Shown: one piece after another, positions 17,270 to 24,764 of the stretch
How the letters are laid out: each line of letters begins with the position of its first letter
How positions within the stretch are numbered: position 1 is the first letter of the stretch
Assembly: GCF_000236785.1 (NCBI RefSeq)
Contig: NZ_AGUF01000065.1
Coordinates: forward strand, 1 to 64,000
Source: Achromobacter arsenitoxydans SY8
GTDB taxonomy: Bacteria > Pseudomonadota > Gammaproteobacteria > Burkholderiales > Burkholderiaceae_B
Length of the DNA: 64,000 nucleotides
Direction of reading: 5' to 3'
The notes under the pieces: model-generated
Told to the model about the DNA's origin: nothing
What the model saw: the letters and a program-made list of their open reading frames with translations, nothing else
Database searches by the model: none
Position numbers and translations under genes: made by a program

Positions 17270-18064
17270 TCAGATGATGGAGCGGACGACGCCGCCATCC
17301 ACGCGCAGCGCGGCGCCGTTGGTGGCGGACGCTTGCGTGGAGCAGGCGTAGACGACCATGTTGGCGACTTCTTCGACCGTGGCCAGCCGGCGCAGCAGCG
17401 AAGTGGGCCGGTGCTGGGCGACGAAGTCGCGTTCCATCTGCTCCTGCGTGACGCCCTGTTCCTTGGCCATTTCCGCGAAGAAGTCCGATACGCCTTCGGA
17501 ACGGGTAGGGCCCGGCAGCACGGCGTTGACCGTGACGCCGGTGCCGGCGGTCAGCTCGGCCAAGCCGCGCGATACGCCCAGCAGGGCTGTCTTGCTGACG
17601 CCGTAGTGGATCATTTCGGCCGGGATCTGCACGCCGGATTCGCTGGAGATGAAGATGATCCTGCCCCAGTTGGCGGCCAGCATCCGCGGCAGGTAGTAGC
17701 GCGACAGGCGGATGCCGCTCATGACGTTGGTGTCCATCATTTCCTGCCAGTCGTCGTCGGTGATTTCCGTGAACGACTTGGGCGTGAACGTGCCGGCGTT
17801 GTTGACCAGGATGTCCACGTCCGGATGCGCGGCGCAGATCGCGGCCGCGCCGTCCGCAGTGGCCACGTCCGCCTGCACCGTGCTGACCTGGGCGCCGGGC
17901 GCCTTCTCGGCCAAGACTTGCGCCGCCCGGCCCAGCTTGTCGGCGCTGCGGCCGTGCAGCACGACTTGCGCGCCGGCTTCGGCCAGCCCGATGGCGATGG
18001 CCAGTCCGATGCCGCCGGAGGATCCGGTGACCAGCGCCTTCTTGTCCTTCAATTCGATTTTCAT
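17270..18064 (-). CDS. SDR-family oxidoreductase
   Basis: 264 aa from the ATG at 18064, which has GGAG six bases upstream. Classical short-chain dehydrogenase: TGSSGGIG at 13-20 binds NAD(P), ILVNNAG is the adenine-ring motif, the serine of IIFISSESG and Y-G-V-S-K form the catalytic S-Y-K set, and PGPTRSEG follows. The C-terminal NGAALRVDGGVV is the usual tail. It is the first gene of a two-gene unit with the MDR reductase, divergent from the LysR gene at 18177. Confidence 0.9.
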   Translation of the reverse strand: MKIELKDKKALVTGSSGGIGLAIAIGLAEAGAQVVLHGRSADKLGRAAQVLAEKAPGAQVSTVQADVATADGAAAICAAHPDVDILVNNAGTFTPKSFTEITDDDWQEMMDTNVMSGIRLSRYYLPRMLAANWGRIIFISSESGVQIPAEMIHYGVSKTALLGVSRGLAELTAGTGVTVNAVLPGPTRSEGVSDFFAEMAKEQGVTQEQMERDFVAQHRPTSLLRRLATVEEVANMVVYACSTQASATNGAALRVDGGVVRSII

Positions 18065-18146
18065 GGGTGACTCCATGCGTGTCGGGGGAATGACTGCATC
18101 ATTACCCAGCCCGCGACACTGAAAAACGGGCTAGCATCGCAGTCAG

Positions 18147-18165
18147 TTTCAATAAATTTTTGAAA
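18147..18165. promoter_or_regulatory. LysR-type operator candidate (T-N11-A)
   Basis: TTTCAATAAATTTTTGAAA has 6-bp symmetric arms (TTTCAA/TTGAAA). It is AT-rich in a GC-rich background and lies 12 bp before the LysR start, in the SDR-LysR divergent gap. Confidence 0.4.
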
Positions 18166-18176
18166 ATGAGGCGGGA

Positions 18177-19079
18177 ATGGTCCGATTCGAGGACTTGCGC
18201 ATCTTTGTCGCGGCGACGGACCTGGGCAGTTTTTCGGCGGCCGCGCGCGAGCTGGACCTGACGCCTGCGGTGGCCAGCGCCGCGCTCAAGCGCCTGGAGC
18301 TTGAACTCGAGACACGGCTGTTCGTCCGATCCACGCGCAGTCTGCGCCTGACGGGCGACGGCGAGCGCTACCTGGAGTACGCGCGTTCGGCCATCGCCGC
18401 GCTGGAGGCGGGCAAGAACGCGATGGCGCGCGACAAGACCGGCATTGCCGGCACCCTGTCGGTGTCCATCCCTTCCGACCTGGGCAGGAACGTGCTGCTG
18501 CCCTGGCTGGACGACTTCCAGCAGCAGCATCCGCGCGTGAGCTTCCAGCTGCGCATCAGCGATCGCCTGGCCGATCTGTACCGGCAGCCCGTCGACATCG
18601 CCGTGCGCTACGGCACGCCCAACGATTCCGGCCTGGTGGCCTTGCCGGTGGCTGAGCACAACCGCCGCGTGGTCTGCGCGGCGCCCGCGTACCTGGCGCG
18701 CCACGGGGTGCCCCAAACGCCCGCGGACCTGCGCCGGCACAACTGCCTGTCCTTCGTGCTGGGCGAAACGCTGCACGACCGCTGGACCTTCGAGCGCGAC
18801 GGATCGAGCGTCACCGTGCCGGTCAAAGGCGACCGCGTGGGAGACGACGGAGACCTGGTACGGCGCTGGGCGCTGGCCGGCCACGGGGTGGCCTACAAAT
18901 CGCGCTACGACGTGCTGATGGACCTGCGGGCGGGCCGGCTGATCGAGTTGCTGGGCGACTACGCCAGCGAGCCGTCGCCGCTGTATCTGCTGTGTGTCCA
19001 TCGCATGCTGTTGTCGCCCGCCGTCAGGCGCCTGCGAGAGTTTCTGCAAGAGCGCTTCCGGACCTTCGAGGCGGGATAG
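18177..19079 (+). CDS. LysR-family transcriptional regulator
   Basis: 300 aa. The N-terminal winged helix-turn-helix (VRFEDLRIFVAATDLGSFSA, then LTPAVASAALKRLE and LFVRSTRSLRLT) is typical, followed by the periplasmic-binding-like effector domain (SIPSDLGRNVLLPWLDDFQ). The pattern fits the CrgA/PtxR-like subgroup. It is divergent from the SDR/MDR oxidoreductase pair, with a palindrome in the shared promoter, so local regulation is likely. The start at 18177 follows GAGGCGGGA. Confidence 0.9.
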   Translation: MVRFEDLRIFVAATDLGSFSAAARELDLTPAVASAALKRLELELETRLFVRSTRSLRLTGDGERYLEYARSAIAALEAGKNAMARDKTGIAGTLSVSIPSDLGRNVLLPWLDDFQQQHPRVSFQLRISDRLADLYRQPVDIAVRYGTPNDSGLVALPVAEHNRRVVCAAPAYLARHGVPQTPADLRRHNCLSFVLGETLHDRWTFERDGSSVTVPVKGDRVGDDGDLVRRWALAGHGVAYKSRYDVLMDLRAGRLIELLGDYASEPSPLYLLCVHRMLLSPAVRRLREFLQERFRTFEAG

Positions 19080-19111
19080 GCGCCGCGCTTCGCGCCCCCC
19101 GGCACGCCGGA

Positions 19112-19633
19112 TCAGTGCGCGGCGTGCTGCTGCCCGCTGGCGGCCCGCTTGTTCGCCGCGCGCGTGCGCGCAGCCTTCTTGGCGGCGGCCGACCGGCCTG
19201 CGGCGCCTTTGGTAGCGGCGGCCTTGCGCGCCGCGGCCGAACGGTCCGCAGCGGTGCGCTTGCCGGCGGTCTTGCTGGCGTTGCGTGACAGGGCGGCGTG
19301 CGACACCGGCTTGGCGCTTTCCTTCTTCAGCGCCTTGGTGGTGGCCTTGGCGCGGGTGGCCGATTTTGCGTGGCCATCGTGCGCTGCCTTGCTGTCCTGC
19401 TCGGCCTTGCGTTTGGTGGCCGCGCTGGCCTTCTTCGGGGCGTCCAGCTTGACGCCCGCGCGGCGCGCCTTCGACAGTCCGATCGCAATGGCTTGCTTGG
19501 TGGATCGCACGCCGTGCTTGCCTTCGCGCACATGGTCGATTTCCTCGCGCACGAATTCGCCGGCCTGGGTGGATGCGGATTTTCCCTGTCGCTTATCGCG
19601 CGCGGCGCGTTCCAGGGTTTTTCGTTCAGGCAT
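19112..19633 (-). CDS. DUF6496-type protein with a histone-H1-like Lys/Ala tail
   Basis: 173 aa from the ATG at 19633 with a strong AAAGGAGG ribosome site. The N-terminal ~75 residues (QAGEFVREEIDHVREGKHGV then TKQAIAIGLSKARRAGVKL) form a conserved domain that I associate with DUF6496. The remaining ~95 residues are almost only K, A, R, T and S with AAAKKAART-like repeats, close to the tail of bacterial H1-like proteins. DNA or RNA binding is therefore likely, but the specific role is unknown. It is divergent from dodecin; both are small stress-type proteins. Confidence 0.75.
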   Translation of the reverse strand: MPERKTLERAARDKRQGKSASTQAGEFVREEIDHVREGKHGVRSTKQAIAIGLSKARRAGVKLDAPKKASAATKRKAEQDSKAAHDGHAKSATRAKATTKALKKESAKPVSHAALSRNASKTAGKRTAADRSAAARKAAATKGAAGRSAAAKKAARTRAANKRAASGQQHAAH

Positions 19634-19823
19634 GACTACCTCCTTTGCTTCGCGTTGCAAAAGCGGATTCCGTCGCGAGCCGAGACCGCGCGACGGAACT
19701 CGTAACACCACTCTAGCGCCGCGGGGGTATCCTGTGTGTTCGAATGGATTGCCGGTCGTAAGCGCCGGAACAAGGCCAGCGCACCGACGATTCACGACTC
19801 ACCCCCCTTTGCGGAGACGAGCT

Positions 19824-20039
19824 ATGTCGAATCATGTCTACAAGCAGATCGAACTCGTGGGCTCTTCCACCAAGTCCACCGACGATGCAATTTCCCAGGC
19901 CATCGAGCGCGCGTCCGAGACCTTGCGCAACCTGGACTGGTTCGAGGTCACCGAGGTGCGTGGCCATATCAAGGACGGCAAGGTGGCGTACTGGCAGGTC
20001 GGCTTGAAGATCGGCATGCGGCTCGAAGGGAACGGTTGA
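19824..20039 (+). CDS. Dodecin (flavin-binding)
   Basis: 71 aa. MSNHVYKQIELVGSSTKSTD opens a beta strand-helix-beta-beta fold. WFEVTEVRGHIKDGKVAYWQ contains the conserved tryptophan and glutamine that sandwich flavins in the dodecameric shell, and the tail VGLKIGMRLEG is standard. The usual length is 65-75 aa. It stores or sequesters FMN/FAD in the cytoplasm. GCGGAGACGAGCT upstream gives a ribosome site. The 709-bp convergent gap downstream holds the 95-nt repeat array. Confidence 0.93.
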   Translation: MSNHVYKQIELVGSSTKSTDDAISQAIERASETLRNLDWFEVTEVRGHIKDGKVAYWQVGLKIGMRLEGNG

Positions 20040-20056
20040 CGCCGACAGCCTGGGCA

Positions 20057-20151
20057 TTTCTTGAGCGCCCCTTCCAAGTGTTTGACGCGTAAGGGGTTTC
20101 TCGACTTGTTGTGCCACTGTTCAGAGGCTTGTCCACATTCCATGGGGACAA
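20057..20151. repeat. 95-nt direct repeat, unit 1 of 4
   Basis: The unit starts TTTCTTG, has CAAGTGTTTG at offset 18-27, the 9-mer TTGTCCACA at 20129-20137 (offset 72) and GGGGACAA at 20144-20151 (offset 87). CTTGTCC and GGACAAG form an inverted repeat around the 9-mer. Confidence 0.85.
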
Positions 20152-20219
20152 GCCTGCGTCCTTTTCCCCAACGGCCGGACGTTGGCTCCAGCCCTGCGGT
20201 TCAGGCGCAGGGCTGATCG

Positions 20220-20314
20220 TTTCTTGCCCGCGCCTTCCAAGTCCTTGGCCTGTAAGGTTTTTTGAGGACTGCCCTCATGCTGTCCTCAGGCTTATCCACA
20301 TTTGACGGGGACAA
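20220..20314. repeat. 95-nt direct repeat, unit 2 of 4 (perfect DnaA-box 9-mer)
   Basis: Aligns without gaps to unit 1. The 9-mer is TTATCCACA at 20292-20300, identical to the canonical DnaA box. CCAAGTCCTTGG is a perfect small palindrome near offset 17, and GGGGACAA ends the unit. Confidence 0.85.
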
Positions 20315-20343
20315 CCCGCAGCCCCCGGAACACCGTTTGGGCC

Positions 20344-20438
20344 TTTCTTGATCAGCCCTTGCAGGGCATTGATATGCAAGGGGAATCCAGACCTGCCCTC
20401 ATGCTGTCCTCATGTTTTTCCACAGAACGCGGGGACAA
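20344..20438. repeat. 95-nt direct repeat, unit 3 of 4
   Basis: Aligns without gaps to units 1 and 2. The 9-mer is TTTTCCACA at 20416-20424 and GGGGACAA lies at 20431-20438. It shares CTGCCCTCATGCTGTCCTCA with unit 2. Confidence 0.85.
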
Positions 20439-20535
20439 ATCCACACAGGCTCGCGGCCTTGCCCGCCGGACCGGCGATTCAGCCCTTTGCATGGGGATAA
20501 CCGAGGCAAAAATCATCCAAAAGGATGATTGCGCA

Positions 20536-20630
20536 ATTTTTGACCGCAGCTTGCAAGTGCTTGGCGGGGCAGGGGATTTTGCACCTGCCCCAAGGCTGTC
20601 CTCAGCGTTCTCCACAGTTGAAGGGGATAA
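20536..20630. repeat. 95-nt direct repeat, unit 4 of 4
   Basis: Aligns without gaps. It starts ATTTTTG, the 9-mer is TTCTCCACA at 20608-20616 and GGGGATAA lies at 20623-20630. The spacer before it holds a hairpin, AATCATCC-AAAA-GGATGATT (20511-20530). Confidence 0.8.
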
Positions 20631-20648
20631 GTGCGCGTCATCGTGCAG

Positions 20649-20681
20649 CAAAAAAAAAGCCCCCCGACGCATCGGGGGGCT
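20649..20681 (-). terminator. Terminator of the FMN reductase gene
   Basis: GCCCCCCGA-CGCA-TCGGGGGGC forms a strong stem preceded on the plus strand by nine A residues, giving a T tract for the minus-strand transcript that ends at 20749. Confidence 0.9.
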
Positions 20682-20748
20682 TGATCGCCCGGAGGTAGAG
20701 CGGGCGATCGGCGCCGGCCCGGGCGGACCCGGCCGGCGTCGGCGGCAA

Positions 20749-21303
20749 TCAGGCATTCAATTTCTTGATCCAGTCCACGTAGCGGTCGATCCAGCCTTGC
20801 AGGAACTTGCGGGTGCCTTCGTTGGTGATGGTGAACTGGTCGTCGACCAGGCCTTCGGTGTACTGCAGGAAGACTTCCGGCGTGGTCAGGGCATTGGCGC
20901 CTTCGGCGGCGAGGATGTTGCGCAGGTGCTGCTGCATCATTGCCGTGCCCGCGGCGCTGGGCGATGCGCCCACGATGCCGACAGCCTTGCCGGGCCACGA
21001 GTTCTGGCCCCACGGACGCGAGCCCCAGTCGATGGCGTTCTTGATGGCGGCGGGCAATGAGCGGTTGTGTTCTGGAGACACGAACAGGATGCCCTGCGCA
21101 TCGGCGATCTGCTGCTTGAGCTTGGCGGCGGGAGCGGGCAGGTTGTTCTCGTTGTCCTGGTTGTAGAGCGGGATGTCGCCCAGGCTCACATACTCGAATT
21201 TGAAGTCGGCCGGAACCAGCTTTTCAAGCGCACGGGCCAGGCGCAGATTGATCGAGGCGGCGCGCAGGCTTCCGACGAAAACCGCAATCTTGTATGTGCT
21301 CAT
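20749..21303 (-). CDS. NADPH-dependent FMN reductase (flavodoxin-like)
   Basis: 184 aa from the ATG at 21303, where the conserved flavodoxin-like core begins (STYKIAVFVGSLRAASINLR). GSLRAASINLRLARAL binds the FMN phosphate, and FVSPEHNRSLPAAIKNAIDW is the family signature around the isoalloxazine ring. It resembles chromate/azo/quinone reductases of the YieF (ChrR) type. An in-frame ATG two codons upstream is an alternative start. It is monocistronic with its own strong terminator, facing dodecin across the repeat array. Confidence 0.9.
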   Translation of the reverse strand: MSTYKIAVFVGSLRAASINLRLARALEKLVPADFKFEYVSLGDIPLYNQDNENNLPAPAAKLKQQIADAQGILFVSPEHNRSLPAAIKNAIDWGSRPWGQNSWPGKAVGIVGASPSAAGTAMMQQHLRNILAAEGANALTTPEVFLQYTEGLVDDQFTITNEGTRKFLQGWIDRYVDWIKKLNA

Positions 21304-21458
21304 GTGCATGTGCTCCATCAGGAGAATGGGAACAGCCAGTGTAGACCTGCTCATCGGCGTGCTCAATGCCGATTGCGCATATCGTTATGGCTCCGCGCGG
21401 CCGCCAGTGTGGCGCGGGCCGATGACAGGCTCATGTCATCAGACTCACGTCATCAAGC

Positions 21459-21833
21459 TCACGTCATCAGGCTTACATGCGCGGACACCACACGCCAGCC
21501 TTGCGGCGTGCGCATCCAGGTCTGGCTCTGGCGGCCGATGCGGTCGCTGCCGTCGCGCTGGAACTCGATGTTGGTGGTGGCGAAGTCCGTCCCGTAGGTG
21601 GTGATGGCGGTGCGCAGGACGCGGCGCGCCAGGCCTTGCGGGGAACGTCCGGCGCGGAATTCGCGTATCGCGTCGTAGCCGTACAGGTTTTCGCTGGCGC
21701 CGTAGCGCAGCGTGTGCGGGCTGTTCCAGAACAGGGTGTCCAGGACCTCCACGTCGTTCGACACCAGGGCGGTCTCGTAGCGTTCGAAAGCGGCCGTCAC
21801 TTCGGCCACGACGTCAGGCAGGTTGATTTCCAT
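21459..21833 (-). CDS. hpxZ: HpxZ/AtzH-like protein (DUF3225)
   Basis: 124 aa, a single SnoaL-like cone domain: an N-terminal helix ([20 protein letters not shown]), [20 protein letters not shown] and the C-terminal strands [20 protein letters not shown]. The family includes HpxZ of oxalurate catabolism and AtzH, described as acting beside AtzE/AtzG in cyanuric acid breakdown. Here it lies about 1.5 kb from an AtzE/AtzG pair, so a shared pathway is likely. Its start is 15 bp from an NtrC-like site, but I found no sigma-54 promoter facing it. Confidence 0.75.
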   Translation of the reverse strand: MEINLPDVVAEVTAAFERYETALVSNDVEVLDTLFWNSPHTLRYGASENLYGYDAIREFRAGRSPQGLARRVLRTAITTYGTDFATTNIEFQRDGSDRIGRQSQTWMRTPQGWRVVSAHVSLMT

Positions 21834-21847
21834 CCATCTCTCCGGAA

Positions 21848-21864
21848 TGCACCAATACGGTGCG
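21848..21864 (+). promoter_or_regulatory. NtrC-binding site candidate 1
   Basis: TGCACC-AATAC-GGTGCG fits the NtrC consensus TGCACC-N5-GGTGCA with one mismatch. Its centre is about 139 bp upstream of the start predicted from the sigma-54 promoter at 21969. Confidence 0.7.
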
Positions 21865-21877
21865 TTAACTAGGGGTA

Positions 21878-21894
21878 ATCACCAATATGGTGTG
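21878..21894 (+). promoter_or_regulatory. NtrC-binding site candidate 2
   Basis: ATCACC-AATAT-GGTGTG shares the core CACCAATAYGGTG with site 1. The centre-to-centre distance is 30 bp, about three helical turns, as at classical glnA enhancers. Confidence 0.6.
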
Positions 21895-21968
21895 TGTTGC
21901 GGTGCGAAAAAACCGGCGGCTGCCGCCATGAATCCCCGTCGCAGGGGGCAAATGCTGCGCTGCAAGGC

Positions 21969-21984
21969 TGGCACGCGCCTTGCT
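21969..21984 (+). promoter_or_regulatory. Sigma-54 (-24/-12) promoter of the ABM-domain gene
   Basis: TGGCACGCGCCTTGCT matches TGGCACG-N4-TTGCW at every defined base. It faces the ABM-domain gene, whose start codon is 49 bp downstream, and lies below two NtrC-like sites. Confidence 0.85.
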
Positions 21985-22032
21985 AGGGTAAACACTGCAT
22001 AACACGCTGCACGCTGCCCCAGGAGTTTCGCC

Positions 22033-22575
22033 ATGTCCAGTTCCGCTGTTTCCGCCCCGGTCACCATGCTGGTGACGCGGCACATTGCGCCCGAGCGCTA
22101 TAGCGATTTTCTGTCCTGGATGCGCCAGGGCGAAATCCTGGCTGCGGGCTTCCCCGGGTTCCTGGGGTCTGGCGTGCTGCAGCCGCCCGAGGGCGGCGAC
22201 GAATACCAGATCGTGCTGCGCTTTACCGATGAGGCCAGCCTCAATCGCTGGGAGAAATCCCTGCCGCGCCGCATGTGGCTGGAACGCGGCGCGAGCCTGG
22301 TGCGCGCCAGCCGCGAGCACCGCGTCAGCGGCACGCAGGAGTGGTTTGCCACGCCCAAGGCCAGTACGCCGCCGCGCTGGAAGCAGGCTGTCAGCATCTG
22401 GCTGGCCTATTTTCCGGTACTGCTGGTGTTCTCCATCCTGGTCAATGAGCACCTGAGCATCCTGCCGGTCTTCTGGCGCGTGCTGATCACCAGCGTGATC
22501 CTTACGCCCATCATGGTGTTTGTCTGCATTCCGGTCATCACGCGCGTGCTGCACCGCTGGCTGCGCGCCGGCTGA
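22033..22575 (+). CDS. Antibiotic biosynthesis monooxygenase (ABM)-domain membrane protein
   Basis: 180 aa. Residues ~10-95 form a dimeric alpha-beta barrel ABM domain (TMLVTRHIAPERYSDFLSWM, then FPGFLGSGVLQPPEGGDEYQ). Two hydrophobic helices follow (YFPVLLVFSILVN and VLITSVILTPIMVFVCIPVI), so the domain is membrane-anchored. The enzymatic role is unknown. A CAGGAG ribosome site precedes the ATG. A perfect sigma-54 promoter and two NtrC-like sites indicate expression under nitrogen limitation. Confidence 0.85.
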   Translation: MSSSAVSAPVTMLVTRHIAPERYSDFLSWMRQGEILAAGFPGFLGSGVLQPPEGGDEYQIVLRFTDEASLNRWEKSLPRRMWLERGASLVRASREHRVSGTQEWFATPKASTPPRWKQAVSIWLAYFPVLLVFSILVNEHLSILPVFWRVLITSVILTPIMVFVCIPVITRVLHRWLRAG

Positions 22576-22624
22576 AGCGGCAATACCTGCCGCGACACTT
22601 GCCGCAATACCCGCGCCGCCGCCC

Positions 22625-23332
22625 TCAGGCGGCCTTGGCGCGGCGCGTGGAGTACAGGCGGTGCAGCGTGATCTTGCGCACGGCGTCCTGGCTGTCCTGG
22701 ATATGGGCCTGCAGCAGCCGGGCCGCGCCGGCGCCGTCGCGCGCGAGAATGGCGGACAGGATGGCGCCGTGTTCGTCATAGGTGCTGTCGATGCGGTCGG
22801 GCTGCGTGAAATCGAGCCGGCGCACGATGCGGATCCGCTCGGTCGCCGCGCGATGCACGCGCGCAATTTCGGGGTTTCCCGCGGCCGCCACCAGTTCGAT
22901 GTGAAAGCGTTCGTCCAGGTCGGCCAGCCACTCGCAATCGGTGGAGCGTTCGCTGGCGTCCACCAGCCAGATGTCCGCCAGCGGCTGCAGGGCATGCATC
23001 GGATCGGGGCCCTGGCCGGGCGCGCACAGGGCGTGCACCGCCGCCGCCTCCAGCACGCTGCGCAGTTCATAGAAGTGGTCTAGCGTGTTGAAGTCCAGCG
23101 GCCTGACCAGCCAGCCATTGCGTTGGCGGACTTCCAGGTAGCCTTCGCGTTCCAGTCGGAAGAGGGCTTCGCGCACGGGCGTGCGGCTGACCTGCAGGCG
23201 CTCGGCGATCTCGGTCTCGGTGAAGCGGTCGCCCGGCGCCAGCCGGAAATCCAGGATGTCGCGCTTGAGCGAACTGTACGCGGAGTCGGCCAGCGTGCGC
23301 GGCATGTCGATGGCGGCGAAAGCGGATTCCAT
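22625..23332 (-). CDS. GntR-family (FadR/FCD) transcriptional regulator
   Basis: 235 aa. N-terminal winged helix (LKRDILDFRLAPGDRFTETE, then RLQVSRTPVREALFRLEREG) and an all-helical FCD ligand domain (DHFYELRSVLEAAAVHAL, with DLDERFHIELVAAAGNP carrying likely metal-binding residues). It lies on the same strand as the AtzE-type amidase, 43 bp downstream, and may be the last gene of that operon, acting as a pathway-specific repressor. The ligand is presumably a substrate or product of the amidase pathway (inference). Confidence 0.88.
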   Translation of the reverse strand: MESAFAAIDMPRTLADSAYSSLKRDILDFRLAPGDRFTETEIAERLQVSRTPVREALFRLEREGYLEVRQRNGWLVRPLDFNTLDHFYELRSVLEAAAVHALCAPGQGPDPMHALQPLADIWLVDASERSTDCEWLADLDERFHIELVAAAGNPEIARVHRAATERIRIVRRLDFTQPDRIDSTYDEHGAILSAILARDGAGAARLLQAHIQDSQDAVRKITLHRLYSTRRAKAA

Positions 23333-23375
23333 GGCGAGACCTTTTGACGTTGCGGTGCGTAGGATGCGTTGCGGT

Positions 23376-24764
23376 TCAGATCGGCCGTGATTGCGCCGCG
23401 CCGGCCTGCTCCAGCGCGTGGGCGACGCGCAGGCAGTCGGCTTCGCGCCAGGGCGCGCCGATCAGTTGCACGCCCAGCGGCAGGTGGCCGTCCTGTTCCA
23501 GCCCGGGCCAGGTGGGCGCCGTGACGACCGGCAGGCCGATGGCCGAGATCGGTTGCGTCAGCAGCCCCATGCTGGCGCGCGCGGGCAACTCCTTGCCGCC
23601 CAGCGTCAGCCAGTCGGCGCCGATCGGCGTGGCGGAAACGGGCGTGGCCGGGGCGATCAGCACGTCGAACTGCTTGAACAGGTCCAGCGCCTCGAGATAG
23701 GCGCGATGGCGGATGCGTTGCGCCTGCTGCACCCATGCCGCGGGCACAAGGCTGCCGGCCACGAGGCGGTCGCGCGAATGCGGCTCGTAGTAGTCGTAGT
23801 GGGTGACGAGGCGGCGGCGATGCAGCGCGCCGCCTTCGGCCGCGGTGATGATGAAGGCCGCCGCGCGCGCCTGCGCGGCGCCCGGCAGTTCGACGACGGC
23901 GGTGGCGTTCAGGGCGCGCGCGGCGATCTGCACGGCGCGGCGCGCCTGCGGGCTGGCCCATTCCGAAAAATAGCCGCCCAGCACCCCGATGCGCAGATTG
24001 CCCGCGCCTTGCGCCAAGTCTGGCAGCGTGGGCGCGGCTTCGTGCTGCGCGCAGGCGACGTCGTCGGCGTCGGGCCCCTGCAGCGCGTCGTAGGCCGCGG
24101 CCAGGTCGCTGACGCTGGCCGCAAAGGGCCCCAGGTGGTCCAGGCTGCCGACAAAGGGAAACGACCCCGTGCGCGGCAGGCGCCCGAAGGTGGGCTTCAG
24201 GCCGAATACGCCGCACAGCGAGGCGGGCACGCGGATCGAACCGTTGGTGTCCGACCCCAGCGTCAGCGGCACCAGTCCCCCGGCGACGGCGGCGGCGCTG
24301 CCGCCCGACGAGCCGCCCGCGATGCGGGACGTGTCGTGGGGATTGCGGCACGCGCCGTAGTGCGTGTTTTCGGTAGTGAAGCCGTAGGCGTGCTCATCCA
24401 TGTTGAGCGCGCCGACCAGCACCGCACCGGCGTCGCGCATGCGCTCGACCAGCGCCGAGTCGCGCCGCGCGGGCGGGTTGGACGCGTTGACGCGCCCGCC
24501 CGCCAGCGTGACTTCGTCGGCGATGTCGAACAGGTTCTTCACCGCGTAAGGCACGCCAGCCAGGGGCGGCAGCGTTTCGCCGCGGGCGCGGCGGGCATCA
24601 ATGGCGGCCGCCTCCTGCCGGGCCCGGCTTTCCGTGATGGCGGTGAAGCAGTTGTAGCGGGGATCGCGCTCGCGCACCCGGGCCAGCGTGGCGTCCAGCA
24701 CCGCGGCGGCGCTGCGTTCGCCGCTGCGGACCTGGCGGGCGATGTCGTGGGCGGGGCCGCTCAC
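23376..24764 (-). CDS. AtzE-family amidohydrolase
   Basis: 462 aa, amidase-signature enzyme. The Ser-cisSer-Lys triad is readable as K76 (GVPYAVKNLFD), S152 (AGGSSGGSAAA) and S176 (SDTNGSIRVP). Overall it resembles AtzE/HpxY and GatA. AtzE hydrolyses 1-carboxybiuret together with its small partner AtzG; HpxY acts in oxalurate use. The start overlaps the stop of the AtzG-like gene by four bases, matching an obligate heteromeric complex. The substrate here is unknown but probably a small ureido or amide compound imported by the adjacent ABC transporter. Confidence 0.88.
   Translation of the reverse strand: MSGPAHDIARQVRSGERSAAAVLDATLARVRERDPRYNCFTAITESRARQEAAAIDARRARGETLPPLAGVPYAVKNLFDIADEVTLAGGRVNASNPPARRDSALVERMRDAGAVLVGALNMDEHAYGFTTENTHYGACRNPHDTSRIAGGSSGGSAAAVAGGLVPLTLGSDTNGSIRVPASLCGVFGLKPTFGRLPRTGSFPFVGSLDHLGPFAASVSDLAAAYDALQGPDADDVACAQHEAAPTLPDLAQGAGNLRIGVLGGYFSEWASPQARRAVQIAARALNATAVVELPGAAQARAAAFIITAAEGGALHRRRLVTHYDYYEPHSRDRLVAGSLVPAAWVQQAQRIRHRAYLEALDLFKQFDVLIAPATPVSATPIGADWLTLGGKELPARASMGLLTQPISAIGLPVVTAPTWPGLEQDGHLPLGVQLIGAPWREADCLRVAHALEQAGAAQSRPI

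Noticed and set aside
19149-19823. Upstream extension of dodecin to a 296-codon frame
   Set aside because: The extra N-terminus runs antisense through the DUF6496 gene; dodecins are about 70 aa and a ribosome site precedes the ATG at 19824.
20057-20630. CRISPR array
   Set aside because: Units are 95 nt, imperfect and only four, with unequal spacers (68, 29, 97 nt) and no cas genes.
20057-20630. Chromosomal origin oriC
   Set aside because: DnaA-like boxes are present, but no dnaA, dnaN, rsmG/mnmG or rpmH genes and no AT-rich unwinding region; at most a DnaA-binding locus.
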